Shown piece by piece: positions 33,980-45,789 of a stretch of 64,000 bases of DNA. A program made the translations under genes and the position numbers. Origin of the DNA: Isoetes taiwanensis (Eukaryota > Streptophyta > Lycopodiopsida > Isoetales > Isoetaceae); NCBI GenBank assembly GCA_021234155.1, contig JAJEKV010000081.1:4060606-4124605 (forward strand), given 5' to 3'. A model generated the notes under the pieces. It ran no database searches. It worked only from the letters and a program-made list of their open reading frames with translations, and was not told where the DNA came from. The number at the start of each line of letters is the position of its first letter. Position 1 is the stretch's first letter.

Positions 33980-36190
33980 AACCACTCATGGCATATATGT
34001 TCGAGAGCAACACATAAGCTGAGTCATTGGAGGCTCTACACTCAGAACATGTCCTAATGCTTGCTCACCTAGTTCCTTATTACCGTAAACTTTGCATGCA
34101 GCTAGAAGGGAAGTCCAAGATTCCACAGCTGTTTCAAATGGCATGCTGTTAATAAAATCGAGTGCCTGATGAAGCTGCCCTATACGCCCAAGCAGGTCAG
34201 TAATACAAACATAATGTTGCACTTTCAGAGTAATGCCATAGTCCCCTGTGATTGAAGAAAAATAATAACATCCTTTATCTAGCAGACATGCATGATTGCA
34301 AGCTGACAAAGCAGAAATAAATGTGATATCATCTGGCCTTACAAGATCGAAAGTAGCATGATTTCAAACATTTTCAGAGCCTCCATGCCATCTCCATGCT
34401 GAGCATATCCTGCAATGATTGCATTCCATGAGACAATATCTCGTACAGGCAAACTCCAGAACACCTGACGGGCATCCTCTATGCTGCCACATTTAGCATA
34501 CATGTCAATAAGAGTATTGCCAATAATACTATTCAGCTGAGGGATATTTTCTAAAATGCTTTTATGAATTTTCTTTCCCTCTTGCAAAGCTGCTACACCA
34601 GAACATGCACTCATCAAGCTTACAAAAGTAGCTTCATCGGGTTTAACACCTTCCTGTGCCATAAGATCGATACGAAAGATCCAGAGCTTGTTTTACGTCA
34701 GCATTTTCTATATATCCTGTGAACATTGCATTCCAGGAGACAACGTCTTGTACAGAAAGAATTTCAAACACACAACATGCACTCTCTATGACTCCACATT
34801 TAGCATACATACTGATGAGGCTACTATTTATAAAGATGTCTAAGTGCTCTCCCATAAGTAATATGCTAGCATGGACCCATTTGCCATATTCCATGACCAT
34901 AGCAGATGTGCAAGAACTTAAAATGCTAACAAAACTGAATTTATCTGGCTCAATGTCATCTATAGACATTTGCTTAAAAAGTTGTAGGGCTCCCAAGTAA
35001 TCTCCATTGTGCACATATCCTGCTAACATTATGTTAAATGATACAATAGTATGTAGACTCAGCCTGTTAAAAACTTGGCACACATTACTTATGTTACCAC
35101 AGCCAGCATACATGTCGACAAGTGTACTCCCAACATAAACATCAGACTCACATCTAGCTTGTAGTATATCAGCATGGACACGTTTACCTTGTCCCTGACC
35201 TGAGCATGCACCTACAATGCTCATTAAAGTAACTTTATTGGGCTTGAAGCCTTGTTGCTGCATTTCGTTATAGTACTCAAGAGCTTCAGGCCCATCACCT
35301 TCTTGGATGAGACCACCAATCATTGCACTCCATGAGACAACATTTTGTGCAGGAAGTCGTTTGAATACCTGCCGAGAATCTTCCATGCTTCCACATTTAG
35401 CATACATGTCAATTAAACTGCTTCCAAGAAAGATATCCAACTCAAACCCAACTTCCAGAATTTTAGCATGAAACAACTTTCCAGATTGTAGAACCAAATT
35501 AATAGCACAAGCATTTATAACACCTACAAAGGTGAATTTATCAGGGGACACACCCTTCAATAGCATTTGATTGAACAGATAAAAAGCTACTTTACTATCC
35601 CCATGTTCTACAAACCCAGCAATTATTGTAGTCCATGTGCAGACATCTTGTGTGCGCATTCTAATGAAGACTCCATAAGCATCGACTATTCTGCTGCATT
35701 TAGTATACATATTCAGTAGTGTATTGCCAACATAAATATCATTCTCACATTTAGCCCTCAAGATGTTAGCATGTACCAATTTCCCTTCTTCCATAGCAGA
35801 CATAATGGCACATGCATTCACAATGCTAGCAAAAGTTACACGGTTGCACTTGACTTGCTGATCTTGCATTTGAAAAAACATTTTAAAAGCATCATTCGCT
35901 CGATCATGTTGAGTATATCCAGAAATGATCGTACTCCAGGTACAAGTGTCTCTAATGGATAACCTGTCAAAAATCACTTCGGCAGTCTCCATGCCTCCAC
36001 ATTTTATGTAGGTGTTGATAAGAGCATTCCATAACAGGATTCCTAGACTCAATGTTTTCTTCACAAAACTGGCATGAATTTTCTTTGTTTCTGATAAGGC
36101 CTTCCTCTCGATACAGCTGTGCAAGGCAGAGATGCAAGTTTCTTGGTTTAACGGAATGCTTACTTGTTTTACTAGCTCCACATTGTGCAT
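33980..36190 (-). pseudogene. PPR (PLS-type) gene with frameshifts
   Basis: The best-preserved PPR gene here. From an ATG at 36190 a 515-residue frame carries about 14 P, L and S repeats. Examples are 'SSLIDMYAKCGSMEDSRQVF', 'NVVSWSAMIGGLIQEGDGPE' and 'GFKPNKVTLMSIVGAC'. A one-base shift near 34675 leads to 'MAQEGVKPDEATFVSLMSAC' and 'IVSWNAIIAGYAQHGDGMEA'. A second, near 34340, leads to 'VRPDDITFISALSACNHACL', 'VQHYVCITDLLGRIGQLHQA' and an E motif ('SWTSLLAACKVYGN'). A third, near 34030, leads to 'DSAYVLLSNIYAMSG' and a stop. No DYW domain follows. Intact relatives act in organelle RNA editing or splicing. Only three single-base breaks separate it from an open gene, so sequence error is a real alternative to pseudogene status. 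Upstream is a truncated peroxidase on the same strand. Confidence 0.85.
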
Positions 36191-36419
36191 GGCATAGCGC
36201 CATTGAAAAGACTTGTGAAATACCTAGCCGATCAACACTGATTAAGCACTCACTGACTATGTAAAATGCACGTAATATATATTCCAGTTTTTGGTACTAT
36301 TCTCCCTCAATGTTGTCGAAGTGAAATCTCCACAAATAGACATATCACAGACTTTGTTTCCAAATGAATGTCATTATAAAAGCTCTATTTGCAAAACTCT
36401 CCAATTTAGAACACCACCA

Positions 36420-37507
36420 TAAACTTTTTCTTTTATTGGCAAATGCTACAGTGAGCTGGTCAACAGAGAATGATGGATCAGGCAGATTGGATGGCACTGA
36501 TGATGCTTGAGAGATGACGCCATCTCTTCTTCCTGTTGGAACATCCCAATGAGGACCACCAGACTGCAAAGTAAATAAGAAAATTAAACTAGATTAAGAA
36601 AGGTATCATCTTACTAGCCAAGTGAAAAATACAGATCATAACTTACTGAAGAGACTGCATCACGAGCTGCTAAAGCAACTAGGTCAGCACAGGAAACAGT
36701 TCCTGGACAGACCGCTTCAACCGTGTTCTTGATTGCATCAATGACTTCATAACCACCCACTGTCAGATTGCCTTGACTATCCTTTTCTGTCTTGTTTGTT
36801 CCGGTCGACTCGAGCAAGATTGAGCCATCACATCCCTGTGAAGAACCCTACATATAGCAAAACTAGGACATAAATGCTGCTGCTTTGTAGACCAGTAAGA
36901 AACCCAAATCACAACCCTATTCAACAAAATCGATAATCCTATTGATGATGCCTAAGCACCTAGATCATGCTAAAACGGCAATACGAAAAACAATCATGCT
37001 AAAACTACTATACAAAAAACAATCATGCTGCATAGATCAATAAGAACCCAAATGAGCTAAACAAAAAAAATTAGCCCTGTTCAACAAAATCAATAACCCT
37101 ATTCATGATGCTCAAACACCTACATCATGCTGCTAAAACTAAAATAGGAAAAACAATCATAGCATAGATCAATAAGAACCTAAATGAACTAATGATAAAA
37201 TTAGCCCTGTTCAGCAGAATGGAGAACCCTATTCCTGATGCCTAAACATCTAAGTTAAATCATGGAAAAACAATGGCCCAAATCTTACCTCAACAAAACA
37301 GTCGTGGAAAAAAAGTCTTAGCAATCTAGCAGCAATAATCGGATTGCTCTGAACAGCAGCCACAACATTTTGCTGAACAATGCTCTCTGCTCTAGGGCAA
37401 GTGGAATCGTAAAATCCAACAAGAAGCTGGCTTCGCCCAACAACAGAGCAAATAGCCCATATAAGAGCTTGGATTACTGCAGCACGAGCCATGGAAATAA
37501 TCTCCAC
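36420..37507 (-). pseudogene. Class III peroxidase, 3'-truncated
   Basis: Secreted haem peroxidases use H2O2 to oxidise phenolics in the cell wall. Exon 1 (37289-37507; the ATG at 37492 is an alternative start) has a signal peptide, the N-terminal '[11 protein letters not shown]', and the distal haem block '[13 protein letters not shown]' with catalytic Arg and His; the donor is GTAAGA. Exon 2 (36647-36835) has 'GCDGSILL', then '[19 protein letters not shown]' and '[14 protein letters not shown]'. Exon 3 begins at 36563 with '[15 protein letters not shown]' and runs to 'LTVAFANK' near 36430, where homology stops. The expected 'L..D.V.LSGAHTIG' proximal-His region and the last third of the protein are missing. 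Splice sites are intact, so the gene was cut by a rearrangement and not by slow decay. Confidence 0.88.
36893..37253. repeat. Imperfect tandem repeats in peroxidase intron 1
   Basis: 'ccctattcaacaaaatcgat' near 36917, 'ccctgttcaacaaaatcaat' near 37075 and 'ccctgttcagcagaatggag' near 37205 mark three cycles. Each is followed by 'ctatt.atgatgc' and 'catgctaaaac'-like text. The spacing is about 130-160 bp. Confidence 0.75.
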
Positions 37508-38211
37508 CTCCTCACTGCAAATGCAAAGCGCAAATCGTTGTCATAGCTATGTTTGCTGGAGGAAGCTGTGCAGGGGCTGGATGACCTAGCATTTACAGGC
37601 AGCAGCCAGTTTTTAGCAGTCACCAGCATATGCTAGGCATATGCCGGCATATACCTGGATATGCCCACATACCCACATAAACGGGGGCAACCCAAAAAAA
37701 AATTCGTACCTTAAAAAAAAAAAAAAATGTGGTTCATTCTCTATTCATCTTCTGTAAGAAATTCTCGCTCTAAATTACTTGCTTAATTAATTCAGTTATT
37801 TTGTTTTCAGCTACAGTTTTTACTAAACATTTGCCATACCCTACTGGTGTTATTCATGCTCTTCGTTTTAGCTTTGCCATGTCTGTAATCAGGTGTAATG
37901 AACTTGTTTCTTCACATCCTAAAGATTATAGTCATCTTATTTGGCTGAGGTGATTTTGCTTCCTGGTTAGATAAATATGTGAAATTTTTTATGCTCAAAA
38001 GTTTGAAATTGTTGGTGCTACCATTGTTGGTGCTTAAACATCAACATCGTAATAAATGCACTGCTGCAAAGGACACATCTCTGTCTTAACTGAATGCAAC
38101 CACATACATCTCTGAATGGTTGGCTGCAATTGTGTTTGTCTGTGTAATCATAAGGCGTTCAAACATTAAAATCACACCTACTCTGAAATCAATAAATGCT
38201 TTGATATGTAG
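37508..38211. other. Peroxidase upstream flank and shared segment copy C
   Basis: 37726-37793 ('atgtggttcattctctattc' ... 'taaattacttgcttaattaa') matches 27470-27498 joined to 28075-28115, i.e. the version without the small elements. 37610-37700 is rich in 'catatgc' words. No gene seen. Confidence 0.55.
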
Positions 38212-39047
<836 letters not shown>

Positions 39048-39051
39048 ATTT

Positions 39052-39063
39052 TGGTATCAGAGT
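39052..39063 (+). other. Primer-binding site (initiator Met-tRNA type)
   Basis: 'tggtatcagagt' lies five bases after the LTR end. It matches the plant retrotransposon PBS complementary to the 3' end of tRNA-iMet, except for the last base shown. Confidence 0.85.
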
Positions 39064-39088
39064 CCGATTTTCCTAGAATCTGTACTAA

Positions 39089-40530
39089 TGGCTCATCGTT
39101 TCAATATCCCTGAAAGCCAGTATTACCAGGCATTAAGAACTGCTGATTTTATAGCAAAAAAATTTGCTAATCAGATAGCACTGCCACCACCTACATCCCC
39201 ATAAGATTATCAACGTAAACTAGAGCAGATCGTTCTACTTTATGGGTTTTTACCTGGTGATGTTAAGCAGCCTCCATTACCCAGAGATCCCCCACCTGCA
39301 AATCCGCCACCACCTGAAAATTTGCTACCCGCAAATCCTCCGCCACCACCAGTTAACTCCAATCCAGATCCTATGGTTGCTGCAGAAACTGATTTTCAAA
39401 ATAAGAAGGACAATGTTCCTAAATGGTTAGAAAAAGTGGATCTGTTGTACTTCAGTGGCGGATACCTGTTAAGCCAATGCAGGTAATAAGTTTTCTTGGA
39501 ATTTGGGAGAAGTTCTTTGAAAGAGTTAACGCGACCGAACAAGAGAAACTACAAGCCATGGATACTTATCTAGATGAACAAGCACAAGTTTGGTGGCAAG
39601 GCTGCAGATTGATGCAGCATGAGGTTAATTCATGGACATTATTCCGTAGTGCATTCGAAGCCCACTACTTGCCTACAAATTATCATACAATATTGCAAAA
39701 GGAGTGGGATTTTGTTAAGCAGGATGACGGAGAAACTATGTCTGATTATTATATGAAATTCAGTCATCTGAGTTCACAAGTTAGAAACTTGGGTGAAAAT
39801 AAGCTTTTAAAGAAGTTTGTAAATGGTTTAAGGGAAGAAATATTTGCAGAGTTAGATCTTATTGAACGAACCAATATGGTAGATGCAATTAAGAAAGCAG
39901 GAGCTGCAGAAGAGAAATTAAATCCCAAGACTCGCAAATTAGTTATTTGGGGTTGGAGCACCTTCTCGGGAATAGAAAAGATTGAAGCGCAAAAATTTTG
40001 AGAATAGAAGGGATAAGAAAAATAAGAGAGGACGTGACGAGCGGAAGTCAAGGTATAATGGTAGGAATGGAAAGCGCTCAAATAATGGACAGAAGGCTAA
40101 GCCAGAGCAAAATAAAGGGCCAAAGACTGGATGTTATCTTTGTGGAGGACCGCATTACCAATCTAACTGTCCAAAGAATACAGTTTCAGTGGATAAGATC
40201 GTAAAGAAAGTGCAGTTCAAAGAGCCCATACCTAAAGAACGGCATGTTGCTCAACCTCACCATGTGAAGGACAGACCAGAAACTTCTAGGGAAGGGGAAG
40301 AAAGGAATAAAGGAAAGCTCGCAGCTATCGAGCAAGAAAAAGGGAGACTGCAAATTGCATACCTACAAAATTTGTCGGGAGTAGATACAGGGTCTCCAGA
40401 AACATGGTTGTTTAAAATGAAAGGTTCAATAAAAGGCCAGGATGTGATTGTTTTACTTGACGATCGTTTCACTGCCGCCGCACTCAGGTTTCCTCAACCT
40501 AAAAAAAACCAGACCAGACCGTAATCTACA
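39089..40530 (+). pseudogene. gag: Retrotransposon gag with zinc knuckle, broken
   Basis: Translation from 39089 ('MAHRFNIPESQYYQAL') meets a stop near 39202, then continues through a proline-rich stretch. After a frame change near 39470 comes the Retrotrans_gag core ('QAQVWWQGCRLMQ', 'FRSAFEAHYLP', 'MSDYYMKFSHLSSQVRNL'), to about 39945. Another shift leads to a basic region and the CCHC-type knuckle 'CYLCGGPHYQSNC' (about 40130-40170). A protease-like beginning ('IKGQDVIVLLDD') follows near 40430, without the D-T/S-G triad. Reverse transcriptase and integrase are absent, because LINE sequence starts within about 100 bases. Ty3/gypsy-type gag is the best fit. Confidence 0.8.
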
Positions 40531-40539
40531 CAACCCTAA

Positions 40540-43500
40540 AAAAAACCCTAAAACTAATGTGAGGATATTCACACCCACCACAAAAGAAGCCTCCACCACA
40601 GGATTTTCCCCCTTTAGAAATACTATTTAGTACACCTGGATGAATACGGCCACCAAATCATATGAAAACCTTAGAGAAAACAGTACAAAAACACAAAAAA
40701 AAACCCCTGTTATAATGCTAGATATTGATATTCCACTCATAATTGAGAACATCAAACCTACCCCTTGGCTTATTTCTTCAGAAATTGCAGAACAAATAGC
40801 TTCATTGCTGGACGTTAAAGATGGATCCACAGCAGCATGTTCAGTGCACTGGTAATTTGATGGATGAGATAGTTTTAGATACACTTGACAGAGATGTGGT
40901 GAACAAGGATCTTGAGCAGAATATTGTTGCAAGAAAAAATATGCTTTTACATGAGGAACCAGATGGACTTGACACTCAAAATTCATCTGACTCAAATTTG
41001 GCAGACTTGACTACCTTTCCCCCAAAGCAAGTTCCTTTAGAGCCTTCTTCTCCTTTGATAGGATAATTTGCATACTTACTTCTTCTAATTCTCCAACAAA
41101 ATATTTGAATTTGTTCCTGGGGAGGGGGCATTTGATAATAGTCATAATAAGTCAGATAAGGAAAATTGGGATAAAGATGTTTTTTTTATGATAATTGCAA
41201 CTCTAGTGACTTGAATAAGCAAACCAGGCCTACTCTTAAATCTAATAGTTCTAGAGTCAATAGTACTGACCTATCCTTATTGGACCTTACCGATTTGAAT
41301 AACACACCTGCTGCTAATACAAGAAGCAAAAGTAAAAAAGAAAAAGGGAGAAAAAGATCTTTAAGAATTTGATCTACCTTTACTGCTTCTTTCCATCCTT
41401 ATTAGTGTCTTGCCTTCATGAAGATCCTTTCCTAGAATGTTAGAGGTATTAAAGGTCTCATTAAAAGAAAAAGAGTGATCTCTCAAATCAGAAGCTATAA
41501 TGCTGATATAATCCTCCTTCAAGAGATTAAGCTTCCCAAGTTTGAAACTTCCAACCTTGGTGACTGGATCTTCTACTTGGATTGAAGCTAGTGGTACTAG
41601 TGGTGGTATTGCAATTATTTGGAGAAATATCAAGCATGTCTCCTATTTCAACTGTCCCTCCAAAATGTGGCAACTTGTTATGTTTGCCATAGGTGACACC
41701 ACCTTTGGTTTAATTAATATATAAGCCTCTACCAACCCTAAAGATAGGGAGATTTTATGGCCTAAGATTAGCTCCTGGATCTCTAATGAGCCTACTCTAA
41801 TTGGATTACTGCGGGGGACTTCAACAATACTCCTTGGGATATGAAGTTGGATAACATAATTAATATGACCACCTTGGAGAGATGTAATTAGGACATCTTT
41901 ATCTCTAATTCCTCTCTGGTTTATGTACCCTCCTCCACAGCTACTTATACTTGGTCTAACAAACAAAAAGATGCTACTAGAGTCTATTGTGCTTTGGACA
42001 GATTTTATGTTTGTAGCCCGAATTCCTCTTTCTGTGACAACTGTTTTGTTACTAGTGATGAGCTCTTCAATTCTGACCATCAGCCTCAATTCTTACACAC
42101 TTGTCATCTCAATCAAATTCCTTGAGATGGATCTGTTTCTTATAAATGTGATTGTGCCCTGCTCAATAATGATTCTTTTGTGAATGAGTTTAGGAAATAC
42201 TATCAGAATATTAAGATTGACTGCTCATTCCATGAAACAGTTTTATTCTAAGATCAAGATGATTAAAAATTGGATCAAAGATGGTCTAAAACGAGACATT
42301 TGGTGAAATTAAAAGAGAAAGAAAGCCTTTTCTCTCAAATGAGGGAAATTAGGTCCCTGCTCCAGGATGACCCCTATAACAAAAATCTACATATTAGTGA
42401 GGAGATAAGTGAAAATCATCTTAAGAACATTGAGGAAATTGAAGATAAGAGTTCTTCCATTAAATGCAAAATTAAACATAATAATGAGATGGACAAAAAC
42501 TGCTCTAAGTTCTTCTTCAAAGTAGCTAGAAATAGGTTGCTCAGGAATTCAATAACTCAGGTTAAAACTGATTCTGGTGCTTTGGTGAAGGATCCAAAAG
42601 ATATTAAGACCTTCTTTCATGATAATTATGCATCCATGTTTTCTTAATCTCCTCTTGGTAAAGGGGACTTGACAAAAGAAAGGAATTTCCTATCTCTTAT
42701 GGATGATATTATTCCCACTTCTGTGGATGGTATGGATGGCTCTCTTGTCATTCCAACCAATGAGGAAGAAATTCTTAATATCTTGAAATCCTTTGGTAAG
42801 AGCAAATCTCCTGATCTCCCTAGTGAATTCTACCTTCACTTTTGGGATATTCTTAAGAATGATCTTTTTTCTATGGTGAGAGGCTTTTGGAATGTCAATC
42901 ATTTGCATCCCTCTTCCTCTGTTGGATTTATTTCTCTTATTCCCAAAGTTGACAATCCTACAGCCTTTTTCGAATGGAGATATATCTCTCTCACCAATAC
43001 TACTTATAAGATTTGTGCTAAAATCATTGCTTCCAGAATCAAGGCTGACTTACATAAAAATATTAATCGCCAATAGGTTTATTCTAGATAATTATATTGT
43101 AGCTATGGAAGGCCTTCGTTGGAATAAAGTCTCTCAACAAAATTGTGTTATGTGAAAATTGGATTTCAAAAGAGCCTTTGATACTGTCGGATGGAATTTT
43201 TTAGATTTTGCTCTTACTAAGTTGGGATTTCATCCTAAACTCATGTAAACTCAAGCTTCTAATTCATGGTCTTAATGTCAAATCTAATTCTGTTGTGATT
43301 GTTAATGGATCTCCTTCCCAATTCTTCCCTCTATCTCGAGGTGTGAGGCAGGGATGTCCTCTTACCCCATACTTCTTTTTGATTGTAGCAGATATGTTGT
43401 CTAAGGCTATTCATCACCTTCAATCTCTGGGTAAAATTACTGGTTTGAAAATGCCTAATATGTTGATTCTCTCACTATCTCTCAATATGCTGATGACACG

Positions 43501-44100
43501 ACACCTTTGCCTTCTTGGATGCCAATGACTCTAACATTGAATTTTTTCTTGACTTCCTCAGCTAATTCTCTGCTGCCTCTAGTGTCTATCTAAATCTATC
43601 CAAATGCACTATCATTGGTGATATTAGTCAATCTCACATTGCTGATATTAAGATCTCAAACTGCATGCAAGCCTCCAAGTTGTTAGGCATGCCTCTCTCT
43701 CTTAATTCTTGCTTGAAAGGCCTTTGGCAGCCAATCATATAGACAGAATTAAGAAGAAGCTTAATATCTACAGAAATTGTTTATCATTTGCTGGTAGGAC
43801 TCTAATTGCTAATTCTGTTCTTGTTATGCCTTGATTGCTCCAAAGAGCTGGAGAAAATAATCAGGAAATTCATTTGGAATCCTGGTTAATTGGAATTCAG
43901 TGTCTAGAGTTAAAGAATTGGGAGGTTTAGGTTATAAAGATCTTCATATGCAGGTCTGTGCTTTAGCAAGCAAATATATTTGGAGATCTTTTGTAAATTG
44001 TAACAGTTCTACCTCTCAGTTTATCAGATATTGATTATCTTGCTCTCATCCTGATGGTCATCCTTCTATTGCCCATTCCATTCCTACAGTTTGACATTGA
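40540..44100 (+). mobile_element. LINE copy 1 (plus strand), degenerate
   Basis: ORF1-like hydrophilic stretches (40640-41066, 41210-41370) precede an endonuclease opening at 41418 ('MKILS', stop, 'NVRGIKG') with 'ADIILLQEIK'. 'GDFNNTPW' lies near 41817. The reverse transcriptase follows: a long linker from 42270, then 'ISLIPK' and 'NTTYKICAKIIASRI' at 42930-43045. 'GVRQGCPLTPYFF' is at 43340-43378 and the catalytic 'QYADD' at 43482-43496. The C-terminal 'ELGGLGYKDLHMQVCALASK' is near 43915-43975. Many stops and shifts make it inactive. It appears to have inserted into, or be fused to, the gag-bearing LTR element. No clear poly(A) or tail was located. Confidence 0.8.
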
Positions 44101-44284
44101 AGCCACTGCCATTGCACATAAGAGATAGTATGCTGACAAATATGACAGGAAGTGGAACTCAATTGGAGTATTTAAGGGTCCATATGATTTATTTATCTAC
44201 AATTTAAGGGTCATTGATTCTAATACTCCTTTTGTTGACCATGATAGCTTATCTCAAACAATGTAAAGGAGTTGGGGCAGGGAA

Positions 44285-44880
44285 TAAATTACTAATCGCA
44301 TATTTCTTATTAGTCAGAATGACTTTAGCTAAACTTGCTTGATGTTAATCTCAAAACTTTCTGTGGTTTAGCTAAACTCTACCCATTTTTCCTCTCATAC
44401 TTTCTAGCGTTTAGCTAAACTAACCCAAACATAATTCGAATAATTTCTATGGTGTGGCCAACAAAAAATATTAAGCCAAATTACTATACTTTTTTTCAAT
44501 TGTTTCCATTTATTTTAGTAATTTTCTTTGTGAAAAAATTCTAAAATAATGCTAATTAGCAAACTCTACGACTCAAATTAATTCATAATGCTACAAACTA
44601 AACTACTAATCATATATTTCATATAAACTAGAATGATGTTAGCTAAACTAGCCCGAAATTCATTCTAAAAGTTTCTATGGTTTAGCTAAACAATACAAAA
44701 TTTCACTCTCTTACTTTCTAGCGTTTGGCTAAAGAGCTCCAGGGTTGGTGCAATCCCGAAAAAGGTTAAGCTAAAATTATTATTTTTTTCCGAAATTTTT
44801 CCATTTACTTTAGCCAATTTTTTTTGAAAATGTGCTAGAAAATTGCCAAATAGTTAACTTTAGCCCTTAAATTATTCCAT
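44285..44880. repeat. Two-copy tandem repeat, about 316 bp period
   Basis: 'ctaatcgcatatttcttatt' near 44291 recurs as 'ctaatcatatatttcatata' near 44607. Both are followed by 'gaatga.tttagctaaact', 'tttctatggtttagctaaac' and 'ctttctagcgttt.gctaaa'. The 'tttagctaaa' palindrome is frequent. Confidence 0.8.
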
Positions 44881-45059
44881 GAGCTGGGGATGGAAGTTCA
44901 GAAGTGAGCTTTGAAGATAAGAAAGACCTTAGTAGCCTGATGGAAAGACTATGTACATACTGAGACATTGGACAAAGAAACAGTTTGGGTCAGACTATTT
45001 TGCAAGTGATGCAGGTGCAGTGCATGTTCGATTTTCTCTTCATGTATCACTGCTACATG

Positions 45060-45461
45060 TCAGACATGCAGTTCACTAGATATAGGGAAACATATTATAC
45101 ACACAAATTGTTGGCAGACTTTTATAGTTCTATTCTTCTTATCCTTGGCAATATAGACTTTGACTCTGCCTTTAGTGAAGCTGAAAGATACACTGCTGAT
45201 CGCTACTTCTTTGATTTTGCTGACCCCTTCTGCTCCTTTTACAATGCCAAATTTGATGCTGCCTCTTTTTAAGCCCTCTGGCGCCTCTGGCATGTTCCCT
45301 GATTTTCCTTTCCTAAAGCCTACCAACTCAGCCCATAATTGTTCAAATATTAAATCTATATCTAGTAATGGTTTTTGGTTGGCTAATTTTCCTTTCAGGT
45401 ATTGGACATCTTTGGCCATAGTAATCTGATTCTCTTTTTCATCTACTGGAAGGATACACAA
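45060..45461 (-). CDS. Unassigned open stretch, 133 codons
   Basis: Minus-strand frame with mixed composition ('LLDIDLIFEQLWAELVGFRK', 'KFGIVKGAEGVSKIKEVAI'). It looks more protein-like than its neighbours, but I recognise no domain. It sits between a tandem repeat and a minus-strand LINE. It could be an exon, a captured fragment or chance. Confidence 0.25.
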   Translation of the reverse strand: MCILPVDEKENQITMAKDVQYLKGKLANQKPLLDIDLIFEQLWAELVGFRKGKSGNMPEAPEGLKRGSIKFGIVKGAEGVSKIKEVAISSVSFSFTKGRVKVYIAKDKKNRTIKVCQQFVCIICFPISSELHV

Positions 45462-45789
45462 ACATACAAAATTTTGTTTAAGGATGGTGGAAGCATAGAA
45501 GTTTGGAAGCTCAGCTATAGCTTTACAAGATTCCTATTTGAACATTCCTGAACTAACCTTTTGGACAAGACTATAGTGAAATGGTATCTCTGTGGTTTTA
45601 ATTTCCCACTGAAAGGTGCCAAATGAATTTTATGCTTCATAGTTTATTCATTCTCTGCTATTTTTTGGCAGAATAATGTACGACTTTTCTTGATTTATGA
45701 AAAAATCAACTCACACTTGGTAGTGTTGACAAGGTCTATCTTGACATGGCTCTCCAATCCATCTCGTCATCTCAATTTGGAGGTGGTGT
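45462..45789. other. No gene recognised
   Basis: AT-rich spacer. Its upper part may hold the 3' UTR of the minus-strand LINE that follows. Confidence 0.4.

Noticed and set aside
34719-35000. Plus-strand frame of 93 codons
   Set aside because: Shadow of the minus-strand PPR gene.
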